Source: an uncultured Eubacteriales bacterium
GTDB lineage: Bacteria > Bacillota > Clostridia > Oscillospirales > CAG-272
Direction: 5' to 3'
NCBI GenBank assembly: GCA_934462885.1
Contig: CAKSJC010000012.1
Location: 1 to 17,207 of the forward strand
DNA length: 17,207 bases
Positions 1-5,974 of this stretch are shown here, one piece after another. The notes under the pieces are model-generated. The model was not told the DNA's origin. It did no database searches and worked only from the letters and a program-made list of their open reading frames with translations. Made by a program: the position numbers and the translations under genes. Numbering within the stretch: position 1 is the first letter of the stretch; each line of letters begins with the position of its first letter.

Positions 1-215
1 TGGAAAAAAATAAATATGTGGGAATAAGCAAAGTAGGCGAAAAAGGACAGATTGTAATTCCAAAAGAAGCGCGTGATATTTTCGGAATAAAACCGGGCGA
101 TTCCATTGTTGTCCTCTGTGATCGCGATCAGGGAATAGCGCTTGTAAAAGCGGATGTTATAGAAGACCTGACAAGCGATATCATCAAGTCAATAAAAAAA
201 GAAAAACAAGATTGA
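1..215 (+). CDS. AbrB/MazE/SpoVT-family DNA-binding protein (start codon cut by window edge)
   Basis: Small swapped-hairpin DNA-binding protein. The core reads KVGEKGQIVIPKEARDIFGI followed by KPGDSIVVL, the classic AbrB/SpoVT beta-hairpin fold. In-frame codons continue upstream of the GTG at 18 to the window edge (EKNKYVGIS), and the first two bases are TG. The true start is therefore probably an ATG whose A lies one base before the window, giving about 71 residues; this is inference. The acidic and lysine-rich tail (KSIKKEKQD) is typical of the short stand-alone members. It is followed 29 nt later by an ABC ATPase and then an ABC-2 permease on the same strand, a common Clostridia arrangement in which the AbrB-like protein probably controls its own exporter operon. 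No promoter is visible inside the window. The family call is firm; target genes are not known from sequence. Confidence 0.9.
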   Translation, partial: EKNKYVGISKVGEKGQIVIPKEARDIFGIKPGDSIVVLCDRDQGIALVKADVIEDLTSDIIKSIKKEKQD

Positions 216-244
216 AAATCACATTAAAGAAAGGCGTGACTATT

Positions 245-970
245 ATGCCTGAGATAATTGCAAAAAATCTCACTAAAAAATACAAAGACAAAACGGCAGT
301 AGACGCACTTGACCTCAAAATAGCGGATGGAGAGCTGTTCTCTCTTCTCGGAGTAAACGGTGCGGGAAAAACAACCACTGTAAAAATGCTGTCCACCCTT
401 ATAAAACCGACGTCAGGCGACATCCTTTATGACGCACAAAGCATTTCGTCCCATAAGAACGAAATAAGAGCAATGATCAATGTTTCGCCTCAGGAAACAT
501 CCGTTGCTCCGAATCTAAGCGTTATCGAAAATCTTTATTTCATGGCGGGAGTTTATGAAATAGATAACAAAAAGCAAAAGATAGATGAGCTTACGGAAAT
601 ATTTGATCTAAAAGAAGTTTTGAAGCAAAAAGCAAGGACACTCTCCGGCGGATGGCAGAGAAAGCTTTCCATAGCAATGGCGCTCATAAATGATCCGAAA
701 GTCTTATATCTTGATGAGCCTACACTTGGTCTTGACGTTCTTGCGCGGCGTGAATTATGGCATATCATAGAAGGATTAAAGAAAACAATCACTCTTGTTC
801 TCACGACTCACTACATGGAAGAAGCAGAAAATCTTTCCGACAGAGTCGGCATAATGGCTCACGGGAAACTTAAATGCGTCGGAACTCCTGCGGAATTGAT
901 AGAGCAAACCGGAAGCATGGGATTTGAAGAAGCTTTTGTAAAAATTGCATCAGAAGGCGAGACACGGTAG
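245..970 (+). CDS. ABC-2 type exporter, ATP-binding subunit (DrrA/CcmA-like)
   Basis: A 241-residue cytoplasmic ATPase that powers the permease encoded next. All motifs are present: Walker A GVNGAGKTT at residues 36-44, Q-loop Gln83, signature LSGGW 133-137, Walker B VLYLDEP with catalytic Glu158, D-loop GLD and H-loop His189. The TLGLD / TTHYMEEAE pattern is that of the DrrA/NatA group serving ABC-2 exporters. I chose ATG 245 (MPEIIAKNL) because AAAGG lies about 10 nt upstream and the family N-terminus begins there. A TTG at 212 overlapping the preceding stop would add 11 residues but has no good ribosome site. The stop is followed 6 nt later by the permease gene, so the two are translationally close. 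The substrate cannot be read from the sequence; drugs, peptides or lipids are all possible. Confidence 0.93.
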   Translation: MPEIIAKNLTKKYKDKTAVDALDLKIADGELFSLLGVNGAGKTTTVKMLSTLIKPTSGDILYDAQSISSHKNEIRAMINVSPQETSVAPNLSVIENLYFMAGVYEIDNKKQKIDELTEIFDLKEVLKQKARTLSGGWQRKLSIAMALINDPKVLYLDEPTLGLDVLARRELWHIIEGLKKTITLVLTTHYMEEAENLSDRVGIMAHGKLKCVGTPAELIEQTGSMGFEEAFVKIASEGETR

Positions 971-976
971 GAAAAA

Positions 977-1708
977 ATGAAAAAAACAATAAATTTTGCC
1001 AATCGAAACTTCAAAGAAATTATTCGCGATCCGCTGAGCGTTTTTTTTGCGGTATTGCTCCCGCTGTTTCTCCTTTTTATTTTTCAGCAGTTCAAAATCC
1101 CATCCGACAACTATAAACTCGAAAACTTTACTCCGGCTATCGTTATCTTTGCGTTCTCATTTATAACACTGTTTACTGCTTCACTGGTCGCAAAAGACAG
1201 AGTATCGTCTCTTCTTATGCGTCTTTGCGCTTCCCCGATGAAGCCGTATCAATACATACTCGGATATATTTTATCGATATTTCCGATTATATTTTTGCAG
1301 AATATTCTGTTCTTTACAACTGCGGTTCTTCTCGGCTTAAAAATGTCGCCGAATATTGTTTACGTAATTATCTCTTCTCTGCCCCTCTCTATACTGTTTA
1401 TCTCTCTCGGAATTTTTATCGGAAGTATTTCGTCCGAACGTTCCGCATCCGGTGTGTCAAGCATTGCAATACAGCTTGTCGCGTTCACGAGCGGAATGTA
1501 TTTCCCCGCTGAAATGATTGGTGTATTTTTCTCCGCGCTCTGCCGCATTCTGCCTTTCTCACACGCGATCAACATTACGAAAGGTATATTAAACGGCAAC
1601 ATAGAAAACCCTATTGAAGACATTCTTATATATGCCGCATACACCGTAGTAATATGCATTCTGTCGATTATACTCTTTAGGATAAAACTCAATGGTGACA
1701 GCAAATGA
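977..1708 (+). CDS. ABC-2 type transporter permease
   Basis: A 243-residue integral membrane protein, partner of the ATPase just upstream. A short cytoplasmic N-terminus with the coupling-type stretch NRNFKEIIRDPL is followed by about six hydrophobic segments near residues 20-37, 53-72, 92-120, 126-150, 163-187 and 214-234. The region SSERSASGVSSIAIQL plus SGMYFPAEM, then LPFSHAINITKGIL, is the conserved C-terminal signature of ABC-2 (DrrB-like) permeases. TAGGA sits about 6 nt before ATG 977, overlapping the end of the ATPase gene. The gene ends at the edge of a hairpin repeat (1715-1739) and converges on the minus-strand exporter operon. The transported compound is unknown. Confidence 0.9.
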   Translation: MKKTINFANRNFKEIIRDPLSVFFAVLLPLFLLFIFQQFKIPSDNYKLENFTPAIVIFAFSFITLFTASLVAKDRVSSLLMRLCASPMKPYQYILGYILSIFPIIFLQNILFFTTAVLLGLKMSPNIVYVIISSLPLSILFISLGIFIGSISSERSASGVSSIAIQLVAFTSGMYFPAEMIGVFFSALCRILPFSHAINITKGILNGNIENPIEDILIYAAYTVVICILSIILFRIKLNGDSK

Positions 1709-1714
1709 GTGGTA

Positions 1715-1739
1715 AGGTTGGCGTTCCCGCGCAACCTCC
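1715..1739 (+). repeat. 25-nt hairpin repeat, copy 1
   Basis: Arms AGGTTG (1715-1720) and CAACCT (1732-1737) flank an inner GCG/CGC pairing with one bulged G. Over 25 nt it matches the complement of 10562-10586 at 22 positions, and the three differences fall in the middle. It fills most of the 66-nt gap between two convergent genes. No T-run follows directly on either strand, so it is a poor intrinsic terminator. A second small palindrome, GCATTT-TT-AAATGC (1760-1773), sits between it and the minus-strand stop codon. It could be a remnant of a small dispersed element or a bidirectional transcription barrier. Confidence 0.6.
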
Positions 1740-1774
1740 AACGTACAGCAAATTTACAAGCATTTTTAAATGCA

Positions 1775-3406
1775 TTATTCTATACTTATGCTCCGTCCGC
1801 CGACGTGTCGGAACATTCTGTGTGATATAGAAAGAACTGTTCTGTTTGCTGCAGCTTTACTCAAGACATCAAGAACTGACCGTTCCGTATCACTGTCGAG
1901 ACTTGCGGTGATTTCATCTAAAAGAAGTATTTCCGGATTGGCGGCTACCGCACGAGCTATCGACAAAAGTTGCCACTGTCCTTGCGAGAAAACTGACTCT
2001 GTGCATACTGTATTGTATTTCTCCGGAAGTGAGTTGATCGTTTTATCCAGTCCTACCAGTTCTGCCGCGCGGCGCACATCCTCAAAAGATATACGCTCAT
2101 CAAATAATGTTATCTGATCTTTTATATTTCCCGGAACCATGTGGAACGACTGCTCAACACAGCCGAATATCTTACGTCTTTTTTCATCCGGTATCTCTGC
2201 CGCGGCTGTTCCGTTTATGAGCACCTTGCCTGACTGCGGAGCATAAAGCCCGAGGATAAGTTTGAAAATTGTGCTTTTTCCGGCTCCCGTTCTTCCGAGA
2301 ATAGTGATATGTTCTTCTGCGTTTATTGTTAAGTTGAAATCTTTCAGTATAGCGCCGCTATCTTTATATGCGAAGGTAACGTCTTTTATCTCGATCGTCG
2401 GACCGCATTTTTCTTTTACTTCACAAACGCTTACTTTTCTCTCGGGCAAGTCAAGGAAATCGTTGATACGATGTACGCCCGCTATCGCCGACTGAATCGT
2501 CTGTATCTCCATTCCGAGACTTTCGATAGGTGAAAAAATAAGTGAGATATAGTTTATAACAGCTACCGCAGTGCCTGCGGACATTCCGAAAACTGTCATT
2601 ATTTCCGTATTTTGAGATGATGAAAGAAGCATTGCCACAGCTACGGTGACGACATTAAAAATCTGTATTACCGGAGAATAAACAGCTTGATAAAAGTTGT
2701 TTTTTTCTATTGCCGCGTATCCGTCATCTATCGCTTTCGCATATTTTTTCTTCATATATTTTTCTTTGCAAAGCAAGTGTACGGTTCTGATACAACGTAT
2801 TGTTTCCGGAACTTGTCCGGTAGCGCGCGCAACAGCTTCCCTGTTATCAAGCTGAGCTTTTAACATTCTCTTCTGAACCAATCTTGTAAAGACAAAAATA
2901 AACGGAACTATCACAAGAAGCATCAGAAAAAGCCCTAAATTTTTCACAAATATTACAGCAAAAATACTTAAAAGCTTGACCGCATCCGCAACCATACTTA
3001 TAATTCCGGATGTGAACAACGATTCAACGGTATCCACATCTCCGATAATGCGCGATACGATAGCTCCGGGCTCCTGTTTTGTAATAGTATCCGCAGGCAG
3101 AAGCGAAAGTTTTGCGGAAAGTTTGCTTCTCATACCGTGCGTGACCTTTTGTCCGAACACACATAAAACCGCCTCGCGTCCCGATTCAAGAACGCCCGAA
3201 AGTACGGTAAGTCCGAAATACAGAAGAGCCATGGAAAAACGGATGCTTTTTTTGGCTGTAAGCGCATTTACAATCTTTTCAAGAACCAAAGGCGGAAGAA
3301 GCGCAGTCGCTACTGAAGCAATAACAGTAACCATCAGAAAAAAGCACAGAAGCTTTTTTTCTTTTACCGTTTCTTTTATAAATCGAAAAATGTGATTACT
3401 CTTCAT
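1775..3406 (-). CDS. Heterodimeric ABC exporter half-transporter, catalytic-site subunit
   Basis: A 543-residue half-transporter with an N-terminal six-helix exporter domain (about 1-315) and a C-terminal ATPase. Seen in the NBD: Walker A GRTGAGKST 371-379, Q-loop Gln419, Walker B LLLDE with an intact catalytic Glu498, H-loop His529. The signature is degenerate, FSQGQ at 473-477 in place of LSGGQ. This complements the partner encoded just upstream, which keeps LSGGQ but lacks the catalytic Glu. The working ATP site should therefore pair this protein's Walker motifs with the partner's LSGGQ. ATG 3406 overlaps the partner's stop by 11 nt, so translation is coupled. The protein ends only 14 residues after the H-loop (HVGGRSISIE), shorter than usual exporters of about 580 residues. 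This may be a natural short form or a clipped end. Substrate unknown; the MarR context suggests a toxic compound. Confidence 0.9.
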   Translation of the reverse strand: MKSNHIFRFIKETVKEKKLLCFFLMVTVIASVATALLPPLVLEKIVNALTAKKSIRFSMALLYFGLTVLSGVLESGREAVLCVFGQKVTHGMRSKLSAKLSLLPADTITKQEPGAIVSRIIGDVDTVESLFTSGIISMVADAVKLLSIFAVIFVKNLGLFLMLLVIVPFIFVFTRLVQKRMLKAQLDNREAVARATGQVPETIRCIRTVHLLCKEKYMKKKYAKAIDDGYAAIEKNNFYQAVYSPVIQIFNVVTVAVAMLLSSSQNTEIMTVFGMSAGTAVAVINYISLIFSPIESLGMEIQTIQSAIAGVHRINDFLDLPERKVSVCEVKEKCGPTIEIKDVTFAYKDSGAILKDFNLTINAEEHITILGRTGAGKSTIFKLILGLYAPQSGKVLINGTAAAEIPDEKRRKIFGCVEQSFHMVPGNIKDQITLFDERISFEDVRRAAELVGLDKTINSLPEKYNTVCTESVFSQGQWQLLSIARAVAANPEILLLDEITASLDSDTERSVLDVLSKAAANRTVLSISHRMFRHVGGRSISIE

Positions 3407-5135
3407 CGCTCTTCTTTTTCTCCTGCACTTTATATAATTTTGCGTACTCGGGCACGCTCTTCATAAGCTCATCGTGAGTTCCTACAACTGTCTTTCCGTC
3501 TTTCATCCACATTATTTTATCAAATTTCGGGAACAGCCACAGTCTATGAGAAATAAGAAAAACAGTTGAGTCAGCCGAAATTTTTTTGAGATTCTCAAAT
3601 ACCTTTTTTTCGGTGCTTCTGTCAAGCGCAGAAAACGGGTCGTCTAAAACAAGTATAGGTCTTTTATGATAAAGAGTTCTTGCAAGGGCAAGACGCGCCG
3701 CCTGTCCTCCCGAAAGGCGAACGCCGCCGCTTCCCACTTTTGTTTCGATTCCGTCCGGCATTTCAGCCACTTCTCCGTCAAGGCAGACTGCTTTTAAATA
3801 TTCGTCTATCCCGAGATCCTCCCCCATGGCAATGTTATTTTTTATGCTTTCGTTTTGCAGCTCGGGATCGTGACCGAGATAGCCTACACTCTTGCATCTT
3901 AAGGCGTCGGACATTTCCGAGAGTTCCTCACCGCCGACGCGGATTGATCCGGTATACGGATATTCGCACAAAAATACTTTGCCGAACGTAGATTTTCCAC
4001 AGGCAACGGCTCCTGTAATTCCGATAATCTCGCCCGGCTTTGTGTGCAGGGTAATATTTTCAAAAACCTCTTTCTCTCCCGGATACGCGAAACTCAGGTT
4101 TTCAATATCGATAGATTTTGCCTGAATATCTTCTTTAATCTCATCTCTGTCTTCCGCGTTTACCAAAAGAGGTTTTATCCTTTTCCATGAGACCTGTGCT
4201 TTATGTACGGAATTAAACAGCTTTGCTGACTTTGAAGTTTTAAGGGCAAGTTTTGTATAGCAGGAAAAAAAGGTGGTAAACGCTGCTATATCCCAAGGGC
4301 TCCATCCGCTTCCGAGAACATTTTTCGAACCGAAATAAATTATAAACAGAACGCTCGACATAGTCAGTATCTTATATAAAGAAGGACGCGCGCTCACCCA
4401 TATATCAGATTTTACAGCTGCCTTTTCATAGCTTGTCAGATAAGCTTCATAGTCGCCCTCGCGTTGTTTTTCGCATCCGTAAATACGGTAAGTAAGCGCG
4501 TTCGTTACGCGGTCGAGAGTAGCTGAACCCAAGTTTCCCGATTCAGCTTTATAGATTGCTCGCGTCCTCTGTACGACATACTTCATTTTTTCAGCCAAAA
4601 AATATGATACGGTCGGGAAAACAAGGCACATCAATGCAAGTCTCAAGTCGTAAACCATGAGCATACATGTATATGCGAGAAGTGTTATGCCGGTATCAAA
4701 AACTTCCGTGGTAAACTTTCTCATTCCCTCTGCACAGTCGTCTACGTCCGAAACAGCTTTAGTTATGATATCTCCTTCTCCTTCACAGCTCAGTTTTATT
4801 TTATCCTTAATGACAAGATTTGAGTAAAGAATTTTTTTCATACGGCTGTTTACGTTATTTGCAAACCGTCTTACGTAAAATCTCTTCACATACCTTGCGA
4901 TTTGTATGATCGCCATGGTTATAGCATAAGCAACGACAAGATAAGCCATATCGGCAAATGCCTTACTCCCTCCGAAAACATCAGAAAGGCAAAGAACGAG
5001 TTTTCCTTCAAACCAAGGTCCCGCCGCTAATCCGAAATTATACATAAGTCCCGACACCGTGATGAGTGCGAGTGTTTTTTTCTCGCTCGCGAAGTACCAC
5101 AGTATTTTGTCTGCTCCAAGCGCTTTTTTATTCAT
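3396..5135 (-). CDS. Heterodimeric ABC exporter half-transporter, degenerate-site subunit
   Basis: A 579-residue exporter half with a transmembrane domain (about 1-320) and an ATPase domain. NBD motifs: Walker A GAVACGKST 375-383, canonical LSGGQ 474-478, Walker B LVLDD with Asp499 where catalytic Glu is expected, and H-loop His530. The Q-loop Gln appears replaced by His422 (YLGHDPEL). Loss of the Glu and Gln with retention of LSGGQ marks the non-hydrolytic half of a heterodimeric exporter of the BmrC/TM287 type. Start chosen at ATG 5135 (MNKKALGADK): AAGGCGG lies just upstream, the ATG overlaps the marR stop by 8 nt, and the 18 extra residues of a longer reading frame are only marR sequence in another frame. 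It lies between marR and its partner half-transporter in one operon. Probably exports a drug-like or toxic compound; this is inference. Confidence 0.91.
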   Translation of the reverse strand: MNKKALGADKILWYFASEKKTLALITVSGLMYNFGLAAGPWFEGKLVLCLSDVFGGSKAFADMAYLVVAYAITMAIIQIARYVKRFYVRRFANNVNSRMKKILYSNLVIKDKIKLSCEGEGDIITKAVSDVDDCAEGMRKFTTEVFDTGITLLAYTCMLMVYDLRLALMCLVFPTVSYFLAEKMKYVVQRTRAIYKAESGNLGSATLDRVTNALTYRIYGCEKQREGDYEAYLTSYEKAAVKSDIWVSARPSLYKILTMSSVLFIIYFGSKNVLGSGWSPWDIAAFTTFFSCYTKLALKTSKSAKLFNSVHKAQVSWKRIKPLLVNAEDRDEIKEDIQAKSIDIENLSFAYPGEKEVFENITLHTKPGEIIGITGAVACGKSTFGKVFLCEYPYTGSIRVGGEELSEMSDALRCKSVGYLGHDPELQNESIKNNIAMGEDLGIDEYLKAVCLDGEVAEMPDGIETKVGSGGVRLSGGQAARLALARTLYHKRPILVLDDPFSALDRSTEKKVFENLKKISADSTVFLISHRLWLFPKFDKIMWMKDGKTVVGTHDELMKSVPEYAKLYKVQEKKKSDEE

Positions 5136-5619
5136 TTTCCGCCTTTTCTTCCGTCTCTTCATTATTGGAAATGCGTGCCCACACGTCACTAAACTCGCTT
5201 TGACGTTGTTTTTTAGACTTTATATACAGCTTATTTAGAGTCATGCAAAATGCAGCTCTCTCAAGCTCGCATAAATCCTCCGTAAGCCATTCGTAAAAGA
5301 CCGATTCGATATATGATTTTGATTTTTTCAGAGTCTCTGCTTTTTCGGTAGCGTATAAATGTTTGCTTCTTTTATCACACGGATTTTCCTCTCTCTTAAT
5401 ATATCCTTTAAGTTCAAGATTCGCGGCGCGGCGAGCTGCTGCTGCTTTATCTATGTTAAGACTTTCACATACTTCCGATTGCGTTACACCCGGGTGATGT
5501 CTTACAAAATGAACAAAATCAAATTCAGCCGTTCCTATTCCCTTTGAGCGCATTGTTTTCACAACAAGACGCTCTGCTTCCCGTGCTATTTTTGTTATCT
5601 TTCTTTCTGTTTCGTCCAT
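5128..5619 (-). CDS. MarR-family transcriptional regulator of the ABC exporter operon
   Basis: A 163-residue winged-helix protein. Helices flank a DNA-binding core: HPGVTQSEVCESLNIDKAAA is the helix-turn-helix, followed by NLELKGYIKREENPCDKRSK, the beta-wing with its Asp-Lys-Arg motif. The final third is helical, acidic and lysine-rich. The start is ATG 5619 (MDETERK), with GGGGAGGG about 10 nt upstream. A longer frame from TTG 5661 is rejected because that codon lies at the predicted transcription start. It is first in an operon with two overlapping ABC half-transporter genes. An inverted repeat over the predicted +1 suggests it represses its own operon and is released by the exported compound. 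The family call is firm; the ligand is unknown. Confidence 0.9.
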   Translation of the reverse strand: MDETERKITKIAREAERLVVKTMRSKGIGTAEFDFVHFVRHHPGVTQSEVCESLNIDKAAAARRAANLELKGYIKREENPCDKRSKHLYATEKAETLKKSKSYIESVFYEWLTEDLCELERAAFCMTLNKLYIKSKKQRQSEFSDVWARISNNEETEEKAENE

Positions 5620-5644
5620 TCTTATTCTACCCTCCCCGAAAATA

Positions 5645-5658
5645 GTTGTATGTACAAC
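5645..5658. promoter_or_regulatory. Putative MarR operator (inverted repeat over +1)
   Basis: GTTGTA-TG-TACAAC is a perfect 6+6 bp inverted repeat with a 2-bp spacer. It starts 4 nt downstream of the -10 box and covers the predicted +1 near 5655. Size and symmetry fit a MarR dimer site, and blocking RNA polymerase here would be simple autorepression. Binding by the adjacent MarR protein is inferred, not shown. Confidence 0.7.
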
Positions 5659-5661
5659 CAA

Positions 5662-5690
5662 ATTATATCTTCGGATGGGATACTTGTCAA
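5662..5690 (-). promoter_or_regulatory. Consensus sigma-A promoter of marR-ABC-ABC
   Basis: On the minus strand TTGACA (5690-5685) and TATAAT (5667-5662) are separated by exactly 17 nt, a full match to the housekeeping consensus. It predicts a start near 5655, leaving a leader of about 35 nt containing the GGGGAGGG ribosome site before ATG 5619. Such a strong promoter usually needs a repressor, in keeping with the inverted repeat beside it. Confidence 0.9.
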
Positions 5691-5708
5691 GTCTTTTGAA
5701 AGTTTATA

Positions 5709-5743
5709 TTAAAAAAAACAAAAACGGCGTATCATACGCCGTT
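5709..5743 (-). terminator. Strong intrinsic terminator, minus strand
   Basis: AACGGCGTA (5723-5731) and TACGCCGTT (5735-5743) form a perfect 9-bp stem with a 3-nt loop. On the minus strand it is followed by TTTTGTTTTTTTT. The orientation stops transcripts arriving from carB before they enter the marR promoter only 19 nt downstream. The plus strand lacks a T-run after the stem, so it works one way. Confidence 0.88.
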
Positions 5744-5755
5744 CAAGGGAGTGCC

Positions 5756-5817
5756 ATAGGAATGTTGTTGCTCCGCATCAACATTCCTATCAAGAGATTT
5801 TGGAAAAAGTCTCTTGA
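5756..5817. repeat. Two abutting perfect hairpins
   Basis: The first hairpin pairs ATAGGAATGTTG (5756-5767) with CAACATTCCTAT (5779-5790), 12 bp perfect, and the loop can add three more pairs after a T-T mismatch. The second pairs TCAAGAGA (5790-5797) with TCTCTTGA (5810-5817), 8 bp perfect. They share the T at 5790. Neither has a strong T-run. They lie in the probable 3' untranslated tail of carB and may slow 3' exonucleases or be a relic of an intergenic repeat. No protein is seen here. Confidence 0.65.
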
Positions 5818-5870
5818 TTTACTATAAATTTTTTATCAAATTATTTTTTCATTAGAGAGGCTTTGGATGG

Positions 5871-5918
5871 AAAAATCCGAGAGGGAAAGTTTTTCCGAAA
5901 GTTCCCTGTTCCCTCTCG
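5871..5918 (-). terminator. Probable first terminator after carB
   Basis: CGAGAGGGAA (5878-5887) pairs with TTCCCTCTCG (5909-5918), a 10-bp perfect stem with a 21-nt loop that itself contains alternative GGGAA/TTCCC pairings. On the minus strand the stem is followed by GATTTTTCC, a short T-tract. It lies 57 nt beyond the carB stop. The large loop and short T-run make it weaker than the terminator at 5709-5743, so the two may act in tandem. The A/T-rich stretch 5818-5870 between this hairpin and the paired hairpins shows no gene. Confidence 0.6.
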
Positions 5919-5974
5919 AAACGACTTTATTATCATCCTGATCGGTGTATCAAAAACCGTTTTTTACGTTAAGA

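Noticed and set aside
5620..5661. Extended MarR start at TTG 5661
   Set aside because: The codon sits at the predicted transcription start beside the -10 box. ATG 5619 has a good ribosome site and the family-like N-terminus.
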